64,000 nt of DNA from Geminocystis sp. NIES-3709 (lineage in GTDB: Bacteria; Cyanobacteriota; Cyanobacteriia; Cyanobacteriales; Cyanobacteriaceae). Of this stretch, positions 45,706 to 54,407 are shown in pieces. A program made the translations under genes and the position numbers. The notes under the pieces were generated by a model, which was not told the origin of the DNA, ran no database searches, and saw only the letters and a program-made list of their open reading frames with translations. The first letter of the stretch is position 1. Each line of letters opens with the position of its first letter. The stretch spans positions 1,739,262 through 1,803,261 of the forward strand of contig NZ_AP014821.1 of NCBI RefSeq assembly GCF_001548115.1. The letters run 5' to 3'.

Positions 45706-46683
45706 ATGACTAAACCTCTGACAGCTTGTCATATTAAAAATTTCCCCAAAGTCTCCATCATTGGGGCTGGAAATGTGGGTAAGACTCTTGCACAAAGAAT
45801 AGTTGAGCATAATCTTGCAGATGTTTGTTTGTTGGATATTGTCGAAGGCTTACCCCAAGGCATTGCCCTTGATTTAATGGAAGCAAGGGGTTTAGAATTA
45901 CACACACGCAAAGTGGTTGGCACTAACGATTATCAGGATACAGCTAACTCAGACGTGATTGTCATAACCGCAGGAATTGCCCGTAAACCGGGGATGAATC
46001 GGGAAGATTTATTGAAAATTAATGGGAAAATTGTCACAGAAGCGGCTCAAAAATGCGTTAATTACTCTCCCAATGCTCTTTATTTGGTAATTACTAATCC
46101 TTTGGATGTGATGACTTATTTGGTGTGGAAAACGACTGATTTAGCCACATCAAAAGTTGTCGGCATGGCAGGGGTTTTGGATTCTGCTCGTTTACAAGCA
46201 TTTATTGCTATGGAATTGGGGGTATCTTTTAATGATGTACAAGGAATGGTATTAGGTGGCCATGGAGATTTAATGTTACCATTACCTCGTTATTGTACCG
46301 TAAGCGGTATTCCTATTACGGAATTGATGGATGAATCTACTATTAATCGTTTAGTGCAACGCACAAGGGATGGTGGTGCAGAAATTGTGAAATTATTGAA
46401 AACTGGTAGCGCTTTTTATGCTCCTGCTTCTTCTGCTTATTATATGATCGAGTCAGTATTGTTAAATCAGTCTCGTTTATTACCTGCGGCGGTGTATCTG
46501 CAAGGGGAGTACGGTTTAAATGATATTTTCTTGGGTGTACCCTGTCGTTTGGGATATTGTGGTGTTGAGCAAGTTTTGGAAATTAATCTTACTACTAAAG
46601 AAATAGATGCTTTACAAGAGTCGGCTCGATCGGTTCGTGATAATATCGATTTAGCACTTACCCAATTAACAATTAATAATTAA
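45706..46683 (+). CDS. mdh: Malate dehydrogenase (LDH-like type)
   Basis: The NAD-binding motif is VSIIGAGNVGKTLAQRI. LVITNPLDVMTYL and the catalytic His in VLGGHGDLMLPLPRYC follow, with substrate-binding arginines (IARKPGMNREDLL). It has 325 residues. The sequence is of the lactate-dehydrogenase-like malate dehydrogenase branch, which interconverts malate and oxaloacetate. It is coupled to ndhO by a 3-bp spacer, an arrangement that ties an NADH-linked enzyme to an NDH-1 gene; whether this is regulatory is unknown. Confidence 0.92.
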   Translation: MTKPLTACHIKNFPKVSIIGAGNVGKTLAQRIVEHNLADVCLLDIVEGLPQGIALDLMEARGLELHTRKVVGTNDYQDTANSDVIVITAGIARKPGMNREDLLKINGKIVTEAAQKCVNYSPNALYLVITNPLDVMTYLVWKTTDLATSKVVGMAGVLDSARLQAFIAMELGVSFNDVQGMVLGGHGDLMLPLPRYCTVSGIPITELMDESTINRLVQRTRDGGAEIVKLLKTGSAFYAPASSAYYMIESVLLNQSRLLPAAVYLQGEYGLNDIFLGVPCRLGYCGVEQVLEINLTTKEIDALQESARSVRDNIDLALTQLTINN

Positions 46684-46707
46684 AAGTTTCTTCTATTCAT
46701 TATTCAT

Positions 46708-46825
46708 TAAGCTAAGACGCATTTAACTTACATTTTTTCTATTAATAAAAAACGGTGAAACTCTTAACCCTTGCCTTTTGCCTATTGCCTACCTTCACCA
46801 GTCAACTTAGATTCGTAGTAGCTTA
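46708..46825. repeat. IS630-derived MITE (118 bp including TA duplications)
   Basis: The left end (TAAGCTAAGACGCATTTAAC and a few more bases) is identical over about 27 bp to the left end of the IS630 element at 62491. The right end is a diverged reverse complement (TTAGATTCGTAGTAGCTTA). The interior has no gene, and TA dinucleotides flank both ends as expected for this family. This indicates a miniature element that the IS630 transposase could have moved. Confidence 0.75.
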
Positions 46826-46845
46826 TTCACTATTCACTATTCACT
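46825..46845. repeat. Triple 7-bp tandem repeat upstream of deaminase
   Basis: Three exact copies of ATTCACT, ending seven bases before the ATG at 46852. The tract occupies the position where a ribosome binding site would be expected; no purine-rich site is visible there. It starts at the last base of the MITE. Confidence 0.6.
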
Positions 46846-46851
46846 ATTTTA

Positions 46852-47388
46852 ATGTTTGATCGAGAAAAAGATAGACCAACATGGGATGAATATTTTATGT
46901 TAATGGCAAAGTTAGCAGCAACTCGCTCAACTTGTCTGGCTTTTCCTGTGGGTGCAGTTATTGTAAAAAATCGTCAAGTGTTGGCAACAGGTTATAATGG
47001 CTCTCCATCAGGTTCAATTCATTGTACAGCTCAAGGTTTTTGTTATGAAGGGTTAAGTAGTTGTGATGCTAGTAAAACTTTACCATCAAGAGCAGTTCAT
47101 GCGGAAGCAAATGCGATCGCCCAAGCAGCTAGACACGGTATCGCTACGGATGGGGCAACTATTTATGTTACTCTTGAGCCTTGTATTGCCTGTTTAAAGT
47201 TGATTATTTCCGCAGGAATTAAAGAGGTTTTCTATGAAACTAATTTTAATATGGGAGAAAAATTAATCGTCAGAGATTTTTTTGTTAAGGATAATTTAGT
47301 TAATTTGTATCCTATGAGGGTAAGAGAAAATGTAGCACAAACCGCTAGTAATTTTTTAATTGAGCCTGTTTCGGTAGTTAAACTATAA
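46852..47388 (+). CDS. dCMP deaminase-like cytidine/deoxycytidylate deaminase
   Basis: The zinc motif is HAEANAIAQAAR (H-A-E, zinc His and catalytic Glu) with LEPCIACLKLI (P-C-x-x-C). The start MFDREKDRPTWDEYFMLMAK and GYNGSPSGSIHC are characteristic of the ComEB/dCMP-deaminase branch, which makes dUMP for dTTP synthesis. Length 178, slightly long. There is no ribosome site; the ATG is preceded by a heptamer tandem repeat and an MITE. Single gene. Confidence 0.88.
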   Translation: MFDREKDRPTWDEYFMLMAKLAATRSTCLAFPVGAVIVKNRQVLATGYNGSPSGSIHCTAQGFCYEGLSSCDASKTLPSRAVHAEANAIAQAARHGIATDGATIYVTLEPCIACLKLIISAGIKEVFYETNFNMGEKLIVRDFFVKDNLVNLYPMRVRENVAQTASNFLIEPVSVVKL

Positions 47389-47472
47389 TTGAGTAGTCAG
47401 TGGAATTTTAAGACTAGCAAACTAAATGATTGCTGACTATTGATAGCTGATAGCTTCGTGTTATAAAAAAAT

Positions 47473-48513
47473 ATGGTTTCATCTGAATTAATTATCCCCG
47501 AACTTAGTCTCGATCGAGATTGTACCACTTTATCTCGTCACGTTTTACAACAACTAAAGAGTTTTTCTGCCGATGCTCAAGATTTGAGTGCGATAATGAG
47601 TCGCATTGCTTTGGCAGGAAAATTAATTGCTCGTCGTCTTAGTCGTGCGGGTTTAATGGAAGGAGTGTTAGGATTTACAGGAGAAAGCAACATACAAGGA
47701 GAATCCGTCAAAAAAATGGATGTTTATGCCAATGAGGTGTTTATTTCCGTTTTTAAACAAAGCGGTTTAGTGTGTCGTCTCGCTTCGGAAGAAATGGAAA
47801 AACCCTATTATATTCCTGAAAATTGTCCTATTGGTCGCTATACTTTATTATACGATCCGATCGATGGCTCATCCAACGTAGATATTGACTTAAATGTCGG
47901 CTCGATTTTTGCCATCCGACAACAGGAAGGAGAAGATTTAGACGGGGAAGCCAAAGATTTATTACAAGACGGATCAAAACAAATTGCCGCAGGATATATA
48001 CTTTATGGGCCTGCAACCGTGTTGGTTTATACTATGGGTAAAGGTGTCCATTCTTTCTTTTTAGATCCTAGTTTGGGGGAGTTTATCTTAGCACAGGAAA
48101 ACATAAAAATTCCAGATCAAGGCTCTGTGTATAGCGTTAATGAGGGTAATTTTTGGCAATGGAATGAGTCTATTAGGGATTATATCCGTTATGTTCACCG
48201 TCATTATGGTTATACAGGACGTTATAGTGGTGCATTAGTGGGAGATATTCACCGTATCTTAATGCAAGGGGGGGTATTTTTATATCCAGGTACAACAGAC
48301 AAACCTGAAGGCAAATTAAGATTATTATATGAAACTGCGCCTTTAGCTTTTATTGTTGAACAAGCAGGGGGCAAAGCATCCGATGGATTAAACCGAATAC
48401 TAGATATTGTACCAAAGAAAATTCACCATAGAACCCCTGTGATTTTAGGTAGTAAAGAAAATGTTGAGTTAGTTCAATCTTTTATTACACAAGTTGATAA
48501 TCATAAGGGTTAA
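47473..48513 (+). CDS. fbp: Fructose-1,6-bisphosphatase, class I
   Basis: Metal-binding motifs are LASEEMEKP and [20 protein letters not shown] (D-P-x-D-G-S-S). The substrate site is [20 protein letters not shown], and [20 protein letters not shown] is near the end. The 346 residues match class I FBPase, which hydrolyses fructose 1,6-bisphosphate in gluconeogenesis and the Calvin cycle. There is a redox-like insertion, but the chloroplast regulatory cysteines are not obviously present. Complete. Confidence 0.95.
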   Translation: MVSSELIIPELSLDRDCTTLSRHVLQQLKSFSADAQDLSAIMSRIALAGKLIARRLSRAGLMEGVLGFTGESNIQGESVKKMDVYANEVFISVFKQSGLVCRLASEEMEKPYYIPENCPIGRYTLLYDPIDGSSNVDIDLNVGSIFAIRQQEGEDLDGEAKDLLQDGSKQIAAGYILYGPATVLVYTMGKGVHSFFLDPSLGEFILAQENIKIPDQGSVYSVNEGNFWQWNESIRDYIRYVHRHYGYTGRYSGALVGDIHRILMQGGVFLYPGTTDKPEGKLRLLYETAPLAFIVEQAGGKASDGLNRILDIVPKKIHHRTPVILGSKENVELVQSFITQVDNHKG

Positions 48514-48535
48514 AGCATTAATATAATAAGTATTC

Positions 48536-48561
48536 TGTCATTGCGAGGCAACGAAGTAATC
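48536..48561. repeat. REP-like dispersed repeat
   Basis: TGTCATTGCGAGGCAACGAA then GTAATC is the reverse-oriented partner of the repeat at 5518-5542. It lies between fbp and the toxin-antitoxin module. Confidence 0.6.
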
Positions 48562-48634
48562 TTTTCAATCGGCTATAATTAACCGTATAAGTACATAAAT
48601 GGTAAACTAAAAATAAAATTAGTCATTTAGCATT

Positions 48635-48892
48635 ATGGATGCAATCACTTATACTCAAGCCCGAAAAAATTTTACCCATGTAATGAATCAGGTTTGCGAA
48701 AATCATGCCCCAATTATCATTACTCGTCAATCAGAAAAACCTGTTGTCATGATGTCTCTTGAAGATTATAGTTCTCTCGAAGAGACATTATATTTATTAA
48801 GAAGTCCAAAAAATGCTCAACGACTTTACAAAGCATTAGGAGAATTAAAACAAGGAAAATACGAAAGCCATGAGTTAATCGAAGATGAATAA
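48635..48892 (+). CDS. yefM: YefM-type antitoxin
   Basis: This 85-residue Phd/YefM-family protein (MDAITYTQARKNFTHVMNQV, HAPIIITRQSEKPVVMMSLE, DYSSLEETLYLL) has an N-terminal DNA-binding fold and an acidic C-terminus that neutralises the toxin. It lies 5 bp before the YoeB gene. Family knowledge: the antitoxin and its complex repress their own promoter. No frameshift; the pair looks functional. Confidence 0.92.
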   Translation: MDAITYTQARKNFTHVMNQVCENHAPIIITRQSEKPVVMMSLEDYSSLEETLYLLRSPKNAQRLYKALGELKQGKYESHELIEDE

Positions 48893-48897
48893 TAATT

Positions 48898-49152
48898 ATG
48901 AAAATTTCCTTTTTGGAAGACGGTTGGCATGATTATTTGTATTGGCAAAATCAAGATAAAAAAACTTTAAAAAGAATTAATCAAATCATCAAAGATATAG
49001 AAAGGAATCCTTATGATGGTATTGGCAAATCTGAACCCTTAAAATTTGATTTTAGTGGATTATGGTCAAGACGTATTAATCAAGAACATCGCTTAATTTA
49101 TCAGATTTTAGACGATGAAATTATTATTATTCAATGTCGTTATCATTATTAA
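48898..49152 (+). CDS. yoeB: YoeB-type ribosome-dependent mRNA interferase
   Basis: The 84-residue RelE-superfamily toxin starts MKISFLEDGWHDYLYWQNQD. IGKSEPLKFDFSGLWSRRIN contains the conserved E-x-L-K and R-R region, followed by EHRLIYQI and the C-terminal catalytic H-Y (CRYHY). It cleaves mRNA at the ribosome. It follows yefM in the same operon, so it is expected to be neutralised under normal growth. Confidence 0.93.
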   Translation: MKISFLEDGWHDYLYWQNQDKKTLKRINQIIKDIERNPYDGIGKSEPLKFDFSGLWSRRINQEHRLIYQILDDEIIIIQCRYHY

Positions 49153-49220
49153 TTATGAGATAAAATTGTTATCCATCACTTCAGATAAAATTATTGTATC
49201 AAAAACTCGATCAAATTTTT

Positions 49221-50480
49221 ATGAGTAATTTAGTAAAATTATTAGTAATTAGTAATGGTCATGGAGAAGATATTATTGCCTTAAAAGTTATTAAAAAATT
49301 AAAAGCAATTAATCCTCATATCTCGATCGTATCTTTACCATTAGTAGGAGAAGGTTTTGCTTATGTTCAAGAAAATATACCATTTATTGCTCCCGTAAAA
49401 AAAATGCCTTCCGGTGGTTTTATTTATATGGATAATAAACAATTATGGAAAGATGTTAATAATGGTTTAATTGGGTTGACTTTAACTCAGTTTAATGCTG
49501 TTAAATCTTGGGCAAAAAAAGGAGGTTATATATTAGCGGTAGGAGATATTTTACCTCTTTTATTCGCTTGGTTAAGTCGAGCAAATTATAGCTTTATTGG
49601 TACTGCTAAATCTGAATATTATTTACGAGATGAAGAAGGTTTTTTACCGAATATTTCTAAAATCGATCGAGTTTTTGGTTCAATCTATTACCCTTGGGAA
49701 AAATGGTTAATGAAGGATAAACGTTGTTTTGGGGTTTTTCCAAGAGATTCTATTACAACAACAGCACTGCAAAAAGAAGGTATTTCTGCCTACGACTTTG
49801 GGAATCCGATGATGGATGATTTAACTATATCTGCCTTACCTGTCGATGATGAACATTTATTAAGAATTTTACTACTACCCGGTTCAAGATTACCTGAATG
49901 TATAGATAATTGGGAATTAATACTTACGGCTATTGATGGTATTATTAATAGTCAATCTAAAGACTTAATTTTTATAACAGCGATCGCACCTTCTTTGAAT
50001 TTGGGTGATTTTACTGTAAAATTAGAAAATCAACAATGGCAAGAGGAGACAATAAAATCCGTAAATATACCGATTAACGATCGTAAGATAATGTTATTTA
50101 CTAAGAGAAAGGTAAAATTAATCTTAACTCAGAACGCTTACGCCCAATGTTTGAACTATTGCGATTTATCTATAGCTATGGCTGGTACAGCCACAGAACA
50201 ATTTGTAGGATTAGGAAAACCAGCTATCGCCTTTCCGGGTAATGGAGCACAGTACAATCAACAATTTGCTCAAAATCAAAGCCGTTTATTAGGCATTTCT
50301 CTACAGTTAGTTAACCATCCGGAACAAGTAGCAGAAAAGTTACAAGAGTTGTTATCACAACCAGATTTATGGCAATCCATCGCCGTTAATGGAAAAAAAA
50401 GATTGGGAGATAAAGGTGCGGCGGAAAGAATAGCAAAATTTATTATCAAAAAAATTACCCCCTTAATGGACAATAGTTAA
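49221..50480 (+). CDS. Lipid-A-disaccharide-synthase-related glycosyltransferase
   Basis: The ATG at 49221 (MSNLVKLLVISNGHGEDIIA) is preferred to a TTG at 49194. The N-terminal GT-B motif is LVISNGHGEDIIALKVI. The C-terminal half has LLLPGSRLPECIDNWELIL and MAGTATEQFVGLGKPAIAFP, the nucleotide-sugar binding region of the LpxB-like family. This family in cyanobacteria is not true LpxB and its product is unknown. It lies just downstream of the toxin-antitoxin pair and 7 bp before the pentapeptide gene. Confidence 0.8.
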   Translation: MSNLVKLLVISNGHGEDIIALKVIKKLKAINPHISIVSLPLVGEGFAYVQENIPFIAPVKKMPSGGFIYMDNKQLWKDVNNGLIGLTLTQFNAVKSWAKKGGYILAVGDILPLLFAWLSRANYSFIGTAKSEYYLRDEEGFLPNISKIDRVFGSIYYPWEKWLMKDKRCFGVFPRDSITTTALQKEGISAYDFGNPMMDDLTISALPVDDEHLLRILLLPGSRLPECIDNWELILTAIDGIINSQSKDLIFITAIAPSLNLGDFTVKLENQQWQEETIKSVNIPINDRKIMLFTKRKVKLILTQNAYAQCLNYCDLSIAMAGTATEQFVGLGKPAIAFPGNGAQYNQQFAQNQSRLLGISLQLVNHPEQVAEKLQELLSQPDLWQSIAVNGKKRLGDKGAAERIAKFIIKKITPLMDNS

Positions 50481-50487
50481 ATCAATT

Positions 50488-51309
50488 ATGGATGTTCAAG
50501 AATTAATCGAAAGATATCATCGAGGAGAAACAAATTTTCAGAAAGTAGATCTTCAGGGGCAAACACTAGGTAAGATCAATTTAAGTAGAATCAATCTCAA
50601 AGAAGCAGACTTAAGAGATGTTAACTTAGTTGATTGTATTTTACCTCAAGCTAACCTGAAAGAAGCTAATCTTACTAATGCGATAATTCAAGGAAATTTA
50701 AAAGAAGTTAACCTAATTCAAGCTAATTTAACCGCCGCTAATTTAGAAAAATCTGATTTGACAGATAGTAGTTTGCGCAATGCTATTCTTACGGAAACAA
50801 ATTTTAGTTATGCCATTTTAACCTGTAGTTTATTACATGATAGCAACCTCAAAAAAGCTAATCTCAGTCATGCAAAAATGCTTAATTGTCTTTTAAGTCG
50901 TGCTAATTTGACGGATGCTAATTTACAGGGTGCTAATTTACAAGGGGCGAATTTAACTAATGCTATTCTGATGAATGCTAACCTCGAAGGGGCTAATTTA
51001 TCTCTCAGTCAAATGAATGGAGTTAATGGAGTGGGTATAATTGCACCTCATGCGAATTTTAGTCACGCTAACTTAAGTGGTGGTAACTTCGCTAATGGTA
51101 ATTTTGAAAATAGTAATTTTTACGATAGTGTGATGATTTGGAGTAGTCTTAAAATGACTAATTTTTCCCATGCTAATTTATCAGGTGCGAAACTTTCTTG
51201 GTCTAATTTTACTCGATCGAATTTAACTAAAGCGAATTTAGTCAATGCTAATATTAGTCAAGTTAATTTTGAGCTCGCTAATTTAGAGGAAATTGTCATT
51301 AAAGAGTGA
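50488..51309 (+). CDS. Pentapeptide-repeat protein
   Basis: Residues ~25-265 consist of tandem A(D/N)LXX units (for example ANLTDANLQGANLQGANLTN) that form a right-handed quadrilateral beta-helix. The N-terminus MDVQELIERYHRGETNFQKV is helical. No signal peptide: cytosolic. Such proteins are common in cyanobacteria and their roles are mostly unknown. It follows the LpxB-like gene by 7 bp, so it is probably co-transcribed. Confidence 0.9.
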   Translation: MDVQELIERYHRGETNFQKVDLQGQTLGKINLSRINLKEADLRDVNLVDCILPQANLKEANLTNAIIQGNLKEVNLIQANLTAANLEKSDLTDSSLRNAILTETNFSYAILTCSLLHDSNLKKANLSHAKMLNCLLSRANLTDANLQGANLQGANLTNAILMNANLEGANLSLSQMNGVNGVGIIAPHANFSHANLSGGNFANGNFENSNFYDSVMIWSSLKMTNFSHANLSGAKLSWSNFTRSNLTKANLVNANISQVNFELANLEEIVIKE

Positions 51310-51316
51310 ACTATTT

Positions 51317-52303
51317 CTAATGATTCATTACTAGAGTCATCGTCTGGGAAATAGATTTGAGAAAAGAGTTAGCAATTTCTGGCTCTAATTTGTCCGTTGA
51401 ATCATCCCAATTGATTAAAAATGAGTAATAAGCCCAATGATTTTCAGAAAAACGTACCCCTCCTGCAATCGATAAAGCATATTGGGGAGTAAAACTAATG
51501 CTTCCTCCTTTAACGTAGCCTAATGCCCCTTCAGGGATAAATTTATTAATAATATTAGGAAGGCTTAATATCCTTTTAAATTCGGTTAATGTCTCTGATT
51601 TTTGAAAAAATTTTCCTTGCAAAGCCTCAGCATAAAAGTTGACAAAATCTTGAGGAGAAGACATCATCGTTTGTCGATTATTAATAATATTTCTGGTGGG
51701 ATTTTTCAAATTATTGATCTCTTGAGAGATTTTTTGCCAACCTAAATCTATGTTATTATCTGCACCTAAAAGATAAGAAAAAAAGATTCTAGTACTATCA
51801 GGAATTATGGTATTTTTGAGACCTATTTCTTCTATTAATTGTCTTACTTTTTCAGGATTTATATGATGAAGAATCATATCCGTTGCTGTGTTGTCACTGT
51901 GCATCATCATCGCTTCTAAGGCAATCAAAGCAGTTGTTTTTCCTGATAATTCTTCAAATACTGGACTAGATAATGTTCTAACGTTATCATCGATCGAGAG
52001 TTTATCCGTAAATGTTACTTTTCCAGCCTCCATTTGTCGCAAAAATTCTGTTAAAACATAGACTTTAAAACTGCTACCACAAAAAAGCGACATCTCAGGA
52101 TTTAAAGAAACTTTCCAAGAAGTATTATTTTTTATTGCTAAAACTTCCATCGCTTTTTGTCCGGGTAATGAAGAAAAAAGATTAATAATTTTTGTTTGTA
52201 AATCCTGAGAATTATTAACTGCTTTTGTAGCAAGAGGATAGAAAGTTGTTGCTAAACCACTAATACCTAGTATTTGTGCAAAATAACGGCGAGATAATTT
52301 CAT
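51317..52303 (-). CDS. Class A beta-lactamase-like serine hydrolase
   Basis: The N-terminus MKLSRRYFAQILGISGLATT is an export signal with paired arginines. Active-site motifs are S-x-x-K in GSSFKVYVL, S-D-N in MMHSDNTATD, and K-G-G in YVKGGSISF, as in class A enzymes. The omega-loop glutamate (E-x-x-L-N) used for deacylation is not seen; that region reads IPDSTRIFFSYLLG. It may therefore be a penicillin-binding or peptidase-like relative rather than an antibiotic-hydrolysing enzyme. Periplasmic. Converges with the pentapeptide gene. Confidence 0.8.
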   Translation of the reverse strand: MKLSRRYFAQILGISGLATTFYPLATKAVNNSQDLQTKIINLFSSLPGQKAMEVLAIKNNTSWKVSLNPEMSLFCGSSFKVYVLTEFLRQMEAGKVTFTDKLSIDDNVRTLSSPVFEELSGKTTALIALEAMMMHSDNTATDMILHHINPEKVRQLIEEIGLKNTIIPDSTRIFFSYLLGADNNIDLGWQKISQEINNLKNPTRNIINNRQTMMSSPQDFVNFYAEALQGKFFQKSETLTEFKRILSLPNIINKFIPEGALGYVKGGSISFTPQYALSIAGGVRFSENHWAYYSFLINWDDSTDKLEPEIANSFLKSISQTMTLVMNH

Positions 52304-52570
52304 AATAAGTTTTTAATGTAATTGGATAAAAGGGGAACTAAAAAATTACATAAATTTTGACTTTTAACCGAGAATTTTTTAAATTATATAGCAACAAACG
52401 GGATAGTTAGGATAAATAAATTATTACAATTTTTCCACAATTCAGAAAATAGGGAATAAACAATATAAAAGTGTCTTAATCAACTCATTATCGGCTATGG
52501 CAGTCTTAAATAATTTGTGTAAAATTTCCTAATTCCTAATTCCTAACTCGTAATTCCTAACTCCCAATTC

Positions 52571-53470
52571 TTAATATCTTTCGTCAATTACAATCCATTC
52601 ATAACCGTTAATGATGCCTTGAAAATAATCAGACATCGTTTCTATGGGATAAGGAGTATTACCATTTTCCCCAAACCATCGATCGTAAATATCAATGGAA
52701 CTTGGAGTATCTGTCACAACTCCTTGCATAAATTTGACAATGCTATAATTAACCAGATTACGCCATCGAGATTCATCTTCAGGAAGACTACAAGCATAAG
52801 ATTCTATCATGTAAGGAAATTCTGGCACAATTTCGTATTTTTTCGGGTTATCCGCCTGTTTTTTCAAGGCTTGTAATAAAATACCATCTCCAGCAAAACT
52901 ATCTATTTCACCTTTTTGTAATTTTTGCCATCCTTCTTCTTCACTGGAAACAAAAATTAATTGAGCATCTTTAGCAAAGATTTTCATCGCTTTTTCATTA
53001 GTTGTGTTGGGAATTACCCCAATTTTTGCTCCGGCTAAAGAGTTGCTGTTGGCAAAACCACTTCCTTGAGTAACAATCATTTGTGTGCCACTAGCAAAAT
53101 AACTCACTGAAAAATCGACAATTTTTTCTCTTTCCCATGTTATGGTAGTTGAACCACATTCAATCTGAATATCACCATTTTGGATTTTTTCAAAACGATT
53201 ATTGGGATCAACTTCAATTAACTCTAATTTTATTGGTTTTCCCAGTTGTTTTTCTGTTTCCGAGCGAATCAACTCTAAAATATCTAAAGAATAGCCGATG
53301 GGTTTTCCCTGATTATCAGAAAAAGCAAAAGGAGGAGTATCTTGACGATAACCGGCTTTGATAACTCCAGTATTCTTGATTTGATCCAAAATTTCTCCAG
53401 CTAATACAGGCATTTGTACCCCACTAACTAAAGAAAATGAAAGCACGATCGAAATTAACTTATTAAACAT
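52571..53470 (-). CDS. Periplasmic amino-acid-binding protein (ABC transporter family 3)
   Basis: A signal peptide MFNKLISIVLSFSLVSGVQM ends near VLAGE. The mature domain begins ILDQIKNTGVIKAGYRQDTP and includes PIGYSLDILELI, CGSTTITWEREKIVDFSVSY and SLAGAKIGVIPNTTNEKAM, typical of glutamate/polar amino-acid receptors. It has 299 residues. The permease and ATPase genes are not adjacent, so it is an orphan binding protein or receptor in this window. The ligand cannot be predicted reliably. Confidence 0.88.
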   Translation of the reverse strand: MFNKLISIVLSFSLVSGVQMPVLAGEILDQIKNTGVIKAGYRQDTPPFAFSDNQGKPIGYSLDILELIRSETEKQLGKPIKLELIEVDPNNRFEKIQNGDIQIECGSTTITWEREKIVDFSVSYFASGTQMIVTQGSGFANSNSLAGAKIGVIPNTTNEKAMKIFAKDAQLIFVSSEEEGWQKLQKGEIDSFAGDGILLQALKKQADNPKKYEIVPEFPYMIESYACSLPEDESRWRNLVNYSIVKFMQGVVTDTPSSIDIYDRWFGENGNTPYPIETMSDYFQGIINGYEWIVIDERY

Positions 53471-53528
53471 TATCGATAAAAAATCTTTTTGGACAAATTA
53501 AACAATTTAAGAAATAAAATGATCGGTT

Positions 53529-53774
53529 TTACTCCCTTTTCAGAGGTATTTTATCTTGAGTGAGTCTTAGATTCCGAAAAAACCTAGAACTAGAAACTCC
53601 TACTATTTGCAGTTTTTCATATTGGATATTAATTGTCGCATTTACATTTCCATCATGGTTATTATTGCAATTAGGGCAAATCCAAATCCATTGTATTATT
53701 ATATGGCATAGCAAACTATTCACTTTATTTAAGCATAATGCAAAACATAAGCTAAAAATAATCTTATTCAGCAA
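53529..53774 (-). pseudogene. IS200/IS605 TnpB C-terminal remnant
   Basis: The minus-strand translation contains WICPNCNNNHDGNVNATINI followed by QYEKLQIVGVSSS, the C-x-x-C zinc-ribbon and D-x-N-A-A-x-N-I tail of TnpB (OrfB). In active TnpB this lies beside the last RuvC aspartate. The rest of the gene is absent: only the final ~60 residues remain, with an unrelated N-terminal extension. It sits between the binding protein and ycf4. Confidence 0.75.
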
Positions 53775-53855
53775 ATCTAGTTCCTTCGGAAAATTGACTT
53801 TATCTCAATGTAAGTTAAAATTTGATCTTGATGAGAATAATTTTATATATAACTA

Positions 53856-54407
53856 ATGGATACAAATAACGCTGTTTTACGTCAAGAAATTATTGGTTCA
53901 AGACGTTTTAGTAATCTTTGGTGGGCTAGTGTCGTTTCTATCGGTGGTATCGGTTTTTTATTAGCTGGTTTGTCTAGTTATTTTCACACTAGCTTCCTCC
54001 CTCTAACAGATACTTCTACCCTTCAATTTGTTCCTCAAGGTATTGCTTTAACCTTTTACGGCGTAGCGGGTACATTACTAGCCTTATATTTATGGGTAAT
54101 GATTTTTCTTAATGTGGGTAGTGGTTACAATGAGTTTAATAAAGAAAAAGGCAAAGTAACTATTTATCGTGTGGGATTTTTAGGAAAAAATCGCCGTATT
54201 GAATTGGTTTATGAGTTAGACGATATTCAAGCAATTAGGGCAGAAATTAAAGAAGGTTTAAATCCTAAAAGAACGTTATATTTGAGGGTTAAGCCAAAAA
54301 GAGATATTCCTTTAACTCCTGTAGGTGAACCTATTTCTTTATCTAAATTGGAAAATCAAGGTGCCCAATTAGCTCGTTTTTTAACCGTACCTTTAGAGGG
54401 CTTATAA
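53856..54407 (+). CDS. ycf4: Photosystem I assembly protein Ycf4
   Basis: This 183-residue protein has two N-terminal transmembrane helices (FSNLWWASVVSIGGIGFLLA, GIALTFYGVAGTLLALYLWV) and a stromal/cytosolic domain with INEFNKEKG-like NEFNKEKGKVTIYRVGFLGK and IRAEIKEGLNPKRTLYLRVK. These are hallmark Ycf4 sequences. It assists PSI assembly at the thylakoid membrane. A TnpB remnant lies directly upstream on the other strand. Confidence 0.95.
   Translation: MDTNNAVLRQEIIGSRRFSNLWWASVVSIGGIGFLLAGLSSYFHTSFLPLTDTSTLQFVPQGIALTFYGVAGTLLALYLWVMIFLNVGSGYNEFNKEKGKVTIYRVGFLGKNRRIELVYELDDIQAIRAEIKEGLNPKRTLYLRVKPKRDIPLTPVGEPISLSKLENQGAQLARFLTVPLEGL

Noticed and set aside
50488-51309. Short direct DNA repeats of the GCTAATTTA type
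   Set aside because: They encode pentapeptide units (A-N-L-x-x) and are not a DNA-level element.
53560-53856. 98-codon plus-strand frame antisense to the TnpB remnant
   Set aside because: The minus-strand frame carries the zinc-ribbon pattern; the plus-strand translation is low-complexity and ends at the ycf4 start by chance.
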